Positions 53,954 through 63,375 of a stretch of 64,000 bases of DNA are shown here, piece after piece. A program made the position numbers and the translations under genes. Under the pieces are notes generated by a model. That model made no database searches. It was given only the letters and a program-made list of their open reading frames with translations, and was not told the origin of the DNA. Within the stretch, counting starts at the first letter, position 1. Every line of letters starts with the position of its first letter. Source of the stretch: Promethearchaeota archaeon (GTDB taxonomy: Archaea; Asgardarchaeota; Lokiarchaeia; Sigyniarchaeales; SOKP01); the NCBI GenBank assembly GCA_019058245.1, contig JAHPZJ010000013.1, positions 71,166-135,165 on the forward strand, in the 5' to 3' direction.

Positions 53954-55999
53954 ATGACAAATAGTTTCACTTATAAAGCAGACGTTATGGAAATTCCTTA
54001 TGAAAAAACCTTTAAAACTCGTGAAAAACCTGTCTCAGATACTAAATTTGTCATTTCATTAACGAGTCCAGCAATTATTCTTTTTTTAATTGCCGTCCTT
54101 ATACCAATTGCCCTTGGTATTTTTATAAGTTTTACTAATAGTAGCGCTCAAACGGGTTATTTTGGAAATAGGTTAATTCTTACAAATTTTTATGAATTAT
54201 TATTTTATGGGAAAAGAAATTCAGATCTTTTTTGGCAATATACATATCAAACTATTTTTTTCTCTGTAGCCTCTTTGAGTATTGAATTCATATTAGGTTT
54301 ATTATTTGCTCTTATATTAAATAAAGAATTTAAAGGTCGTGGATTAGCAAGGGCAACATTACTTATTCCATGGGCAATTCCAACAGTTGCCTCAGCAACT
54401 ATATTTAGATATGAAATCTTTGCGCCTGCTGATAGTTATGGGCTCGTAAATAATATAATTACACTTCTAAATTTTCAACCAGTAAATTTTTATGGTCCAG
54501 ATGCACAAATTCTTTTTCAATTACCTGTTTTAATTCCTTATGAACCATATATTACCGAAATTCCAATTAAAATGACTATGGTTGTTGTAATAATAATTGA
54601 CGTATGGAAAACAACGCCTTTTATTACTTTATTAATATTAGCTGCTTTACAGATTGTCCCTAAGGATTTATATAAAGCCGGAGATATTGCGGGGACCAGC
54701 AGTTGGCAGAAATTTAGATATATCTCCTGGCCATTAATAAAACCAGGTGTTGGAATAGCCTTGGTATTTCGTATGATGCAAGCACTTAGAGTTTATGATT
54801 CCGTAGTAGTTTTTAATGACAATAGTGTTAATTCTATGACATCCCAATCAGTTATTTTATGGATTAGTGGAGATTTTGGGCTTGCATCTACAGTAGCAGT
54901 TTTATTATTTCTTTTAATTATAATTTTTGCGAGTCTTATTTTAATTTCAACAAGAAGAAAAGAAAAACCCGAATCAGGAAAAAGAGCAGAAGGTGATATA
55001 ACCTATCAAGAAAAAAAAACAATTTATAGGGTTGATCAATTTCTTGAAGCTACAGGTATAGGCTTTAAAACGAAAATTAAACCACCTTCACAGCGAAAAA
55101 TTAAGAAGTATAAAAGGCAGAGATATTTAAGAAGAATATTCTTTTATTTTTCTGCTATAGTTATGTGTATTTTTTGCGCTTTACCTTTTATTTGGATTTT
55201 TCTAAGATCATTTAGATATCCATATCCAGATATAAGCCAAACTTCATTTGAATTAATACCAAAAGTTTTTTCAATAGATTCATATAAAATCCTTTTTCAA
55301 ACCTCACGATTTACAGGAGTATCATTTGATAAAGCTCTTATTAATAGTACTATACTTTCTGGATTAACAGTGTTAGTTGTTATAATTATCGGTTCTTTAA
55401 TTGCATATGCTATTGCAAAATTTAAATTTCGAGGAAAAAATATTTTAAATTCTTTCGTTTTTTCTATGAATAGTCTTCCCCCTTTAGTTATTATTATTCC
55501 ATTTTTTATTCAGATTATAGCGGTAAATAGTTTAATGCCATTCGTACAACTTAAAGATAATATTTTTACACTAGTTTTACCTTATGCTGCGTTTAATCTG
55601 CCATTAGCAGTTTTTGTTTTAATAGCATTTTTCAAGGAGATACCTAAAGAATTATGGAGTGCTGCTAAAGTTGATGGAGCAACTAATTTCCAAGTATTTA
55701 GGAAAATAATTCTTCCATTAACAATTCCTGGAATTTTTACATGCGCTATTTTAGTGTTTATATCAGCATGGAATGAACTCCTTTTCGCACAAATATTTTT
55801 AACTACTGATGCTCACCATACTGTTCCACGAGCCATATTAAGATTTGTTTTCAATGAATTAAGTCTACAGGCTCCTTGGGATACAGGTATAGTTTTAATG
55901 GCTGCAACATCGTTGGCAACAGTACCTTTAGTAATTGTGGTTCTAATATTTCAAAAAAAAATAATTAGTGGGTTAACTCAAGGTGCTGTGAAAGGATAA
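53954..55999 (+). CDS. Fused MalF-MalG-type ABC permease
   Basis: A 681-residue protein that contains both membrane subunits of a sugar importer. The first half (about 25-345) has six helices with the EAA loop KDLYKAGDIAGTSSWQKF. A charged linker (about 345-390) follows, and the second half (about 390-681) has the EAA loop KELWSAAKVDGATNFQVF. Normally MalF and MalG are separate genes; the fusion fixes their 1:1 pairing. It sits between the binding protein and the ATPase (28 bases). Confidence 0.9.
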   Translation: MTNSFTYKADVMEIPYEKTFKTREKPVSDTKFVISLTSPAIILFLIAVLIPIALGIFISFTNSSAQTGYFGNRLILTNFYELLFYGKRNSDLFWQYTYQTIFFSVASLSIEFILGLLFALILNKEFKGRGLARATLLIPWAIPTVASATIFRYEIFAPADSYGLVNNIITLLNFQPVNFYGPDAQILFQLPVLIPYEPYITEIPIKMTMVVVIIIDVWKTTPFITLLILAALQIVPKDLYKAGDIAGTSSWQKFRYISWPLIKPGVGIALVFRMMQALRVYDSVVVFNDNSVNSMTSQSVILWISGDFGLASTVAVLLFLLIIIFASLILISTRRKEKPESGKRAEGDITYQEKKTIYRVDQFLEATGIGFKTKIKPPSQRKIKKYKRQRYLRRIFFYFSAIVMCIFCALPFIWIFLRSFRYPYPDISQTSFELIPKVFSIDSYKILFQTSRFTGVSFDKALINSTILSGLTVLVVIIIGSLIAYAIAKFKFRGKNILNSFVFSMNSLPPLVIIIPFFIQIIAVNSLMPFVQLKDNIFTLVLPYAAFNLPLAVFVLIAFFKEIPKELWSAAKVDGATNFQVFRKIILPLTIPGIFTCAILVFISAWNELLFAQIFLTTDAHHTVPRAILRFVFNELSLQAPWDTGIVLMAATSLATVPLVIVVLIFQKKIISGLTQGAVKG

Positions 56000-56027
56000 T
56001 TATAATTTAATATGTGAAGGTGTAAAT

Positions 56028-57119
56028 ATGGTAATAATAAGATTAGAAAATGTAAATAAAGTTTTTCAACCAGATGTGCATGTATTGAATGATATCAACC
56101 TTGAAATTAAGGATAAAGAATTCATGGTTCTTGTAGGTCCATCTGGATGCGGGAAATCTACCTGTTTAAATATAATTGCTGGATTAGAATATGTAACAAA
56201 TGGTAAAGTGTTTTTTGATGATGCAGATGTAACATATTTGCCCCCAAAAGAAAGAAAAATAGCAATGGTTTTTCAAAGTTATGCTTTATATCCTCATATG
56301 AATGTAAGAGATAATATGGGATTCGCTTTGAAATTAGCTAAAGTTAATAAAAACGAAATAAATAAAAGAGTAAATGCCGCAGCAAAACTCTTAGAAATCT
56401 CTAATTTATTGGATAGAAAGCCAGGAGAATTAAGTGGAGGACAGCGCCAAAGGGTAGCATTAGGGAGATCAATTGTAAGAAACCCGACGGTTTTTCTCTT
56501 TGATGAACCTTTAAGCAATTTAGATGCTAAATTACGTATTCAAATGAGAGGTGAAATTATCAAATTACAACGAACACTTCAAATTACTCAAGTATATGTA
56601 ACTCATGATCAAGTAGAAGCAATGTCAATGGCAGATCGTATAGCTATTCTATTTAACGGTAAATTTCAGCAAATTGGAACACCTAGTGATGTGTATAATA
56701 AACCAGCAAATATGTTTGTAGCAGGATTTATTGGATCTCCTACGATGAATTTTTTTAACTCGAAATTAGATTCTAATAAATTAATTTTTGGTAGACAAGA
56801 GTACGCTTTGCCCTTAAATATTATAGAAATTCTTAGAAATAAAAAAGTAAATGAATTTATTTTGGGTATTCGTCCCGAACATATAAATATTTCTCCCGTT
56901 CCTAATGATCAATCCTATGAAGTTGAACTAACAGTTGTAGAATTTCTTGGAGCGGAAACAATTATTACTTATGAGTTTGCAGATGGAATTAGTGGCATGG
57001 TTTCTGCTTCTGGTTTTTATGATGCTAAAATGGGTGATAAGGCATATATCTCATTCCCCTCTGAGAAAATCCATATATTTGATAAAGAAACAGAGATAAA
57101 TATTATTCATAAATCTTAA
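56028..57119 (+). CDS. Sugar ABC transporter ATP-binding protein (MalK/UgpC type)
   Basis: A 363-residue ATPase. Walker A is GPSGCGKST, the signature is LSGGQRQRVALGR, Walker B is VFLFDEPLSNLDAKLR, and the switch histidine is VTHDQ. The C-terminal OB/TOBE regulatory domain is present from about residue 240 (FILGIRPEHINI). It drives the fused permease. The ribosome site AAGGTG precedes ATG 56028. Many MalK-type ATPases serve several permeases; only this set is visible. Confidence 0.94.
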   Translation: MVIIRLENVNKVFQPDVHVLNDINLEIKDKEFMVLVGPSGCGKSTCLNIIAGLEYVTNGKVFFDDADVTYLPPKERKIAMVFQSYALYPHMNVRDNMGFALKLAKVNKNEINKRVNAAAKLLEISNLLDRKPGELSGGQRQRVALGRSIVRNPTVFLFDEPLSNLDAKLRIQMRGEIIKLQRTLQITQVYVTHDQVEAMSMADRIAILFNGKFQQIGTPSDVYNKPANMFVAGFIGSPTMNFFNSKLDSNKLIFGRQEYALPLNIIEILRNKKVNEFILGIRPEHINISPVPNDQSYEVELTVVEFLGAETIITYEFADGISGMVSASGFYDAKMGDKAYISFPSEKIHIFDKETEINIIHKS

Positions 57120-57146
57120 TTGTAATAAATAATAGAAATAAAAAAT

Positions 57147-57632
57147 GTGACCAATATTTCATTTGCAACTTTATATCAAAAAGCAAGAGAAAAGAATGTT
57201 CTTGCTGGAATAGTGATAGTTGATTTGATTGCGTTTATTTCATATGTGATTTTTTCTGCTGGGATTTTTTATTATGGTGATCTCCAGATGTGTATTGGGT
57301 GTATCATAGGTACTATATTTGCTCTTAAGAATATTAAATCAAATCAATCGTATTTAAAACATGGTATAATAGTTGGCTTAGGTGGAACTATTTTAACTGC
57401 GATATCATGCAGTATTTTTGATTGGATAATTTTATCTTCAATAAATGGATTAAATTTATCTTATTTTCTAATAATTTTAGGATTTTTTTTTATTGAAGCA
57501 ATTATAATTGGCATTATAATTGGTTTAACAATAGGCGGGATTATGTGGATTTTTTATCACTCTAAGGATAAAAGCCTTAGAGAAAAATCAATAAAGGAAG
57601 ATGAATTTTATGAAGGTCTAATAGAAAAATAA
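57147..57632 (+). CDS. Four-helix membrane protein
   Basis: A 161-residue polytopic protein with four hydrophobic helices (about 18-40, 42-62, 70-95, 107-137) and an extended charged C-terminus. A GTG start overlaps an ATG-TGA. The segment CIGCIIGTIFALKNIKSN between helices is glycine- and cysteine-containing. No family is recognised. It follows the sugar ABC ATPase by 27 bases, so it may belong to that operon. Confidence 0.5.
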   Translation: MTNISFATLYQKAREKNVLAGIVIVDLIAFISYVIFSAGIFYYGDLQMCIGCIIGTIFALKNIKSNQSYLKHGIIVGLGGTILTAISCSIFDWIILSSINGLNLSYFLIILGFFFIEAIIIGIIIGLTIGGIMWIFYHSKDKSLREKSIKEDEFYEGLIEK

Positions 57633-57682
57633 ATTAAATATCAATTTAATTAATAGTTAAGAGTAAATAAAGATTGATTAAA

Positions 57683-57940
57683 ATGGAATTTAGAAAATTT
57701 TTAAGTAAGTTTATCGAGTATAATAAAAATATTCTAAAAAAGTTAATAATAATTTGTATTCTTGTATTATATTTCTCATTTTTGGTTTTCTATAATATTT
57801 TTAGAAGATCTTTAAATTATTCTATAGGATCAAGCTTTCTCTTTGGCGTAATATTTGGTTTAATATTTACTTTTTTAATTATTTTTCTAATAGATATCCT
57901 ACGTTTTTTTTATTTAATTAAATCAGGAAGAGAAGTATGA
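57683..57940 (+). CDS. Small membrane protein
   Basis: An 85-residue protein with a basic N-terminus (MEFRKFLSKFIEYNKN), two hydrophobic helices (about 18-42 and 52-75) and a short basic tail. I placed the start at ATG 57683, after TTG 57674. It lies 50 bases downstream of the four-helix membrane gene. Function unknown. Confidence 0.45.
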   Translation: MEFRKFLSKFIEYNKNILKKLIIICILVLYFSFLVFYNIFRRSLNYSIGSSFLFGVIFGLIFTFLIIFLIDILRFFYLIKSGREV

Positions 57941-58063
57941 AACATTTTGTCACTTTCATTTCCCGCCCTAAATATAAATTATTTAAAAAAAATATCCAAT
58001 AAAACTATATTTAAGAATTAATTTTAGATTATCAATAGAGAAAATATTGAAATATTTAGTTGG

Positions 58064-59488
58064 ATGTTTGTCGAATATTTTTATTATCTTAAAGAAAGAT
58101 TGCCCGTAAGCATTACGGAATATATGACATTAATACAGGCTCTCAATCAAGGTCTTATTCATAATATGGTTGAGTTTTATTACATTTCACGTTCAATTTT
58201 ATGTAAAAATGAGCATCATTTTGATATATATGACATTGCATTTGCTAATTTTTTCAAAGAAGCTATGCTTAAATTCCCAGATGATATTAAACAAGAAATA
58301 TGGGATTGGCTCAATAAAGATATTACACTTCCAGAACTTGTAGAAGGCTTAAAATTAATTTTAAAAGAATATCAAGAATATATAAATATCGAAGATTTAG
58401 AACAATTTCTTGAAGAACTGCTAGAAAAATTTGGATCAGTGGATGGAAGTAAAATACTCATTAATGCACCGGAGCAAATAAAAGATGAAATCTGGAAATG
58501 GTTAGAAAAGAATTTTGATCTATCAAATATAGAAGGAAATCTTCAAGAAATGATGAGTCAATTTCTTGAGCTTGAAGAAATGCAAAAGCGATTTGAAGAG
58601 CTAATGCAGATGCAAAATGAAGAACATAATAAGGGTTCCCGTTGGATTGGCACGCAAGGAACATCACCCTTTGGTCATGGAGGTCAGAATCCAATGGGTA
58701 TGAGGGTTGGAGGCTCTGCAGGTATGCGAATGGCTATGCAAATTGCGCAAAAAAGGATCTTTAAAGATTATAGAAAAGATATTGTGTTAGATACAAGGCA
58801 AATTAAAGTAGCTCTAAAACGACTTAAAAAATTAGAAGAAATCGGGAAAAAAGATGAATTAGATTTAGATAAAACGATTGATAAAACTGCTAAAAACTAT
58901 GGAGACATCGAATTAGTTTTTGATAAAAAGAGAAAAAATAATGTAAGAATGATTCTTTTAATGGATGTTGGAGGTAGTATGACTCCTTATGCTCATTTGG
59001 TTAATCTTCTTTTCTCCGCAGCAAATAATATGTCTCATTGGCGAGAATTCAAATATTATTACTTCCATAATTGTATTTATGAAACTCTCTATCTCAATGC
59101 TCGAAGGAATCCAGAAGAAGCAATAGATTTTAATGAATTTTTAAGAAAATATGATAGTAGATATAAGGTGGTTGTCGTTGGGGATGCTGCAATGGCAAGT
59201 TGGGAACTTACGGAAAAATATGGCTCTATATACTATTATCATAGAAATGAATTACCTGGTATTTATTATATTAGAGAGCTGGCAAATCATTTCAAAAATA
59301 ATGTAGTTTGGTTAAATCCTGAGCTTATAAGGCCTCAATGGGCCGCTTGGACACGAAAAATTATTTCAAGCATTATTCCAATGTTCGATTTAACTGTAGA
59401 AGGAATTGAAGTAGCCATGGATTTTCTTAGAAAAAGTGGTAAAAATATGTTTACTACTGTTCAGATGTTAAAAGGGTTAAACTATTAA
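58064..59488 (+). CDS. VWA-domain protein (MoxR partner family)
   Basis: A 474-residue protein with a C-terminal von Willebrand A domain. The metal site region reads ILLMDVGGSM, as in the VWA proteins that pair with MoxR ATPases of the 14219 type; the canonical DxSxS is replaced by DVGGS. The sequence YYYFHNCIYETL follows. The N-terminal 230 residues are acidic helices (IEDLEQFLEELLEKFG) with a glycine-rich linker. The matching MoxR gene is about 43 kb away. Together they may act as a chaperone-type AAA/VWA module. Confidence 0.82.
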   Translation: MFVEYFYYLKERLPVSITEYMTLIQALNQGLIHNMVEFYYISRSILCKNEHHFDIYDIAFANFFKEAMLKFPDDIKQEIWDWLNKDITLPELVEGLKLILKEYQEYINIEDLEQFLEELLEKFGSVDGSKILINAPEQIKDEIWKWLEKNFDLSNIEGNLQEMMSQFLELEEMQKRFEELMQMQNEEHNKGSRWIGTQGTSPFGHGGQNPMGMRVGGSAGMRMAMQIAQKRIFKDYRKDIVLDTRQIKVALKRLKKLEEIGKKDELDLDKTIDKTAKNYGDIELVFDKKRKNNVRMILLMDVGGSMTPYAHLVNLLFSAANNMSHWREFKYYYFHNCIYETLYLNARRNPEEAIDFNEFLRKYDSRYKVVVVGDAAMASWELTEKYGSIYYYHRNELPGIYYIRELANHFKNNVVWLNPELIRPQWAAWTRKIISSIIPMFDLTVEGIEVAMDFLRKSGKNMFTTVQMLKGLNY

Positions 59489-59517
59489 TCCTAATAGATT
59501 CATATTTTTATATATTT

Positions 59518-60048
59518 TTAATTTTTATCAAAAGGATCTGGGATTTTTATATCAAGCATAAATTGAAGCATCCCAAAAGCTAACACTATTAATAAAAATG
59601 CAATTACCAAAATCCAATCTGCAAATTTTTTATTGTAAACATATTTTGATGCATGATATATAAATATAAATCCGGTTGAGAACAGAAGCATTAGAACTGA
59701 TGCAACTATACTTTCAATAATAAAAGCTTCATAAATCTCGTCATACCATATCAAAATTGGTATATTATTGTTATCTGAAACCATCGAAGGAGGTTTTTTC
59801 ACAATCAAATATATTACTCCAGTTTGAAGAATGAATAAAATTGTAAAAATACCAATAATAATAAATGATTTAGGCGGTAAGGGTAATCTTAATCTAGGGC
59901 GTTTGAATTTAGGAAAGATAATTTTTGGTTTCCTAATTTTTTGACCAAAGATCCATGGAGTTTTCTTTTTAATTTTTTCAAAAATTGTTTCCGAACCGAG
60001 AATTTCTTTCTTTTTATTCTGATCTTTAATTTTTACTTGTTTTCTCAA
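59518..60048 (-). CDS. Membrane protein with basic N-terminus
   Basis: A 176-residue protein. The first 55 residues are strongly basic, rich in Lys and Arg, with RPRLRLPLPPK; three hydrophobic helices follow (about 62-84, 110-132, 143-165). The start is TTG 60048. No family is recognised. It is convergent with the VWA gene and divergent from the membrane-anchored regulator. Confidence 0.45.
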   Translation of the reverse strand: MRKQVKIKDQNKKKEILGSETIFEKIKKKTPWIFGQKIRKPKIIFPKFKRPRLRLPLPPKSFIIIGIFTILFILQTGVIYLIVKKPPSMVSDNNNIPILIWYDEIYEAFIIESIVASVLMLLFSTGFIFIYHASKYVYNKKFADWILVIAFLLIVLAFGMLQFMLDIKIPDPFDKN

Positions 60049-60412
60049 ATTGATTTTAACCTTAAAATACGAATTCTAATATACAGTTTAAAATATCTAT
60101 AATCTTCCTCAAGATCATAGTTAATATAAAACAATCAATACAAAAAGTGAAGTTATTATATACAATATACGAAAAAATATTATAGATTTAAAGATTTAAA
60201 ATAAAAAATCCCAATTTGTATAATAGAACAAATATTCACTTTTCATATTGATGGATTTATATATTGAAAATTATAATTCATCAATAATAAAAAAAAAATT
60301 GTGATAATCTCTTTTCAATTTGTTTTTAACAAAACTAGTAGATTAATTACTAATAACTAATCTATAATTTTAGAATCCAATTTGATTAATTATAATATTT
60401 ATATTAAAGAAG
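60049..60412. other. AT-rich divergent intergenic region
   Basis: These 364 bases separate the minus-strand membrane protein from the plus-strand regulator. Apart from homopolymer runs and possible TATA-like sequence just before 60413, I see no gene, RNA or clear dyad. Confidence 0.4.
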
Positions 60413-61453
60413 ATGAAAAAAAACCTAAAAATTAAACTTAAAATTCTTTTTTTAATGAATTTATTCATCTTACCTTTAGTATTCTATATATATTCTAATC
60501 ATATAAAAAATGTAGAAAAAGTTAATGAAGATTATAATGTAAAAGATTTTGATTTAGATGATTTCCATTTTTCAGGCACAATCAATGAAGAAATCTCTGT
60601 TATTTCATTTGAAAATCCTCAAATTAGAGAATTTAATAATTTCATTGAACTAATATTAAGAAATCAAGAAAATTCTTATTTTATTTTTAGTTTTAATGCA
60701 ATCTTCTTACCATTTCTGCTTCTGGTACTTTTTATAAATATTTCAATAAATAAAAACTTTAAAGAGGTACACTCATTAGAAATTGAAGGCATATTAATAA
60801 CGAAAAAGGAAATGAAGATATTTGACTTAATTCAAGAATATTTAAATCATAATAGGATTTTTACCAAAGATAGCGTGGTTTCATATATCAAATCAAGATC
60901 TAAAACGAACGGCAACCTAAATTATAATGGTATTATAACTGTTATTGATTCACTCTTAACAAAGAATTTAATCCTTGAAGGGTCAAAATTTACTAGAAAA
61001 ACAGTTCTTTTAAATTCAAATAGGAAAACCGTTTATGATATGATAAATGAATATCCTGGAATCTATATGAATAAATTATCGAAAAAATTAAAATTAAGCC
61101 CATTTGTTATAAAGTGGCATTTATCAATATTGTCGAAATTTAATTTAATAAGAAAATTAAAGTTGAATAACAAAATATCCTATTTCAATTCTTCTTTGAA
61201 TACAGAAAATGATGAGCTTTTCAATATAATCTCAAGAGAAAAATGCATGAAAATAATTAGTTTTTTACATAAAAACAATAAAGGATATACTAAAAATCAA
61301 ATTGCTAAGTTATTAAATATGCATTACAATACAACAACTAAATACCTAAATGAAATTGATAAATTTAATTTATTAATTAAAAAACAAGCAAACAAGACTG
61401 AATATATTTATCTAAATGAAAATTATTATAAAAGTATAATAAAAGAATCTTGA
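60413..61453 (+). CDS. Membrane-anchored winged-helix regulator
   Basis: A 346-residue protein with two membrane helices (about 9-27 and 86-108) enclosing about 60 extracellular residues. Its cytoplasmic part contains three successive winged-helix modules: FDLIQEYLNHNRIFTKDSVV, YDMINEYPGIYMNKLSKKLK and ISFLHKNNKGYTKNQIAKLL. Such architecture allows direct signalling from the envelope to DNA without phosphorelay. Target genes and ligand are unknown. It stands alone upstream of the PAS histidine kinase. Confidence 0.72.
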   Translation: MKKNLKIKLKILFLMNLFILPLVFYIYSNHIKNVEKVNEDYNVKDFDLDDFHFSGTINEEISVISFENPQIREFNNFIELILRNQENSYFIFSFNAIFLPFLLLVLFINISINKNFKEVHSLEIEGILITKKEMKIFDLIQEYLNHNRIFTKDSVVSYIKSRSKTNGNLNYNGIITVIDSLLTKNLILEGSKFTRKTVLLNSNRKTVYDMINEYPGIYMNKLSKKLKLSPFVIKWHLSILSKFNLIRKLKLNNKISYFNSSLNTENDELFNIISREKCMKIISFLHKNNKGYTKNQIAKLLNMHYNTTTKYLNEIDKFNLLIKKQANKTEYIYLNENYYKSIIKES

Positions 61454-61674
61454 ATTTTAAATTAAATCATTTTTTACTATTTGTACTACTTATTGAAACA
61501 TAAATAGTTTCTATAAGAATAAATTATATTCATAAATTTCTTTCATAATATTACTAGTTGAGATCATATACTAAAAATCAAATTTTTAGATTTTGATTAT
61601 TATTTACCGAAAAACTCATGATTTCATTTCTTAAATAAATTTTTTAGATGATACACACAAAAAGAGTATAAGTT

Positions 61675-63183
61675 ATGGATTCATTGAATAATAAGTTAAA
61701 GAAATCTGAGATAAATTATTTTAATCTTATTAATAACATTTTAGATGTAGTAGTAGAATTAAGATTAGATTTTATTATTGATTATATTAATCCTCAAATT
61801 TTAGATTTAGCTGGATATCAGCCTGATGAAATAATAGGAAGAAATTCACTAGAATTTATTCATCCTGATGATAGACAAGAAGTAATTAAAGCAATTGACA
61901 AAGGAATAAAGACAGGAGAAACAATCTCAATAGTATTTAGAATTCAACATAAAGAAGGTTTTTATGTACCCACTTTTGCCAGGGGGCGTAAGATAGAGTA
62001 TGATAATCAAACTAGAATCATAAGTACACTTAGAGATATATCAAAAGAATTAAAAAAGGAACAGAAGTTAAAGGAATCCGATGTAAGATACAGAGAAATT
62101 ATTGAGAATATTAAAGATGGTTACTTTGAAATAGATCTAAATGGAAATTATACTTACGTTAACAATTATATTTGTAAATACTTAAACGTCTCTAAAGATG
62201 AAATAATAGGGAAAAATTATACTTTATTCTTAGAAAAAAGTTCACAAGAGGAAGTATTTAAAGCATTTAATGAAGTTTACACAAAAAATCTTCAAAAAGG
62301 TTCTTTTCAGAGTAAAATAATAAGAGGAGACGGAGAAAAACGTATCTTCGAAGGATATTTTTACTTAAGATATAACAATGATGGAAAAATAAATGGTTTT
62401 TACGGCTTTACTCGAGATATTACTGAGAGAAAAGAAGCAGAACAGAAATTAAAGGAATCTGAAAAAAGATTTCGAGAAGCTTATAATCGAGCTGAATTAT
62501 ATAAAGATCTCTTTTACCATGATATAAATAATCTTCTTTCTAATATAAGTATCTCCGTTGACCTTAGTGAAAAACATCTGAAGGATTCATCTGAAGAAGA
62601 AAATATTAAGGTTTTTTATAATGTCATTAGAGATCAATTTGCGAGAGGAAAAAGATTAATATCTAATGTTAAAAATCTATCTGAATTAGCAGATTCCAAG
62701 ATTTCTTTAAAATCAATAAATGCATTCGAAGTATTACAGGATGCTATACAATATATTCATAATAGTGTCCATACTAAAAAAGTTAATATTTTCGTTGATT
62801 CTTTCGATAAAGAAATATATATTCGTGCAAATGAACTATTATCAGATGTTTTTGAGAATATATTAGTGAATGCTGTTAAATACAATGAAAATCAAACAAT
62901 AGAAATTTTTGTAAAGATCTCCAGAGATAATAAATTAAACAAGAACTTTTTAAAGTTTGAGTTTATGGATAATGGAATTGGTATAACAGATCAAAAAAAA
63001 GAAATAATATTTATACAGGGATATAATAAAGATAAGGGTTCTAAGGGTATGGGAATTGGATTGACACTGGTTAAAAAGATACTAGATAATTATAGTGGCG
63101 AAATCTGGGTTGAAGATAAGGTAAAAGGAGATTATGCGAAGGGAAGCAATTTTATTATTCTAATTCCAGAAATCATAAATTAA
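61675..63183 (+). CDS. Soluble PAS-PAS sensor histidine kinase
   Basis: A 502-residue cytoplasmic kinase with two PAS domains (about 15-130 and 140-260; the first has PDEIIGRNSLEFIHPDDR). A phospho-acceptor helix FYHDINNLLSN follows, then an ATPase domain with N box (ENILVNAVKYNENQ), G1 (MDNGIGITDQKK) and G2 (SKGMGIGLTLVKKIL). The catalytic core closely matches the membrane kinase at 18208. No receiver gene is adjacent, so it may share the receiver-Lrp protein. The PAS ligand is unknown. Confidence 0.9.
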   Translation: MDSLNNKLKKSEINYFNLINNILDVVVELRLDFIIDYINPQILDLAGYQPDEIIGRNSLEFIHPDDRQEVIKAIDKGIKTGETISIVFRIQHKEGFYVPTFARGRKIEYDNQTRIISTLRDISKELKKEQKLKESDVRYREIIENIKDGYFEIDLNGNYTYVNNYICKYLNVSKDEIIGKNYTLFLEKSSQEEVFKAFNEVYTKNLQKGSFQSKIIRGDGEKRIFEGYFYLRYNNDGKINGFYGFTRDITERKEAEQKLKESEKRFREAYNRAELYKDLFYHDINNLLSNISISVDLSEKHLKDSSEEENIKVFYNVIRDQFARGKRLISNVKNLSELADSKISLKSINAFEVLQDAIQYIHNSVHTKKVNIFVDSFDKEIYIRANELLSDVFENILVNAVKYNENQTIEIFVKISRDNKLNKNFLKFEFMDNGIGITDQKKEIIFIQGYNKDKGSKGMGIGLTLVKKILDNYSGEIWVEDKVKGDYAKGSNFIILIPEIIN

Positions 63184-63375
63184 ATTATCTAATTTTTCAT
63201 TCTCTAATTTCATTAAGTAGAATTAAAACATAAAGATATTATTATCTAATATAAACATTTAAAAGTCTAGGTTTATATTTAATGCTATTGAAAATTCAAT
63301 ATTAAAACACTTTAGATTTATATAAATCAAATATTTTCCCAAACGTATTCAAATAAAAAGAGGAGTTGTATTAGA

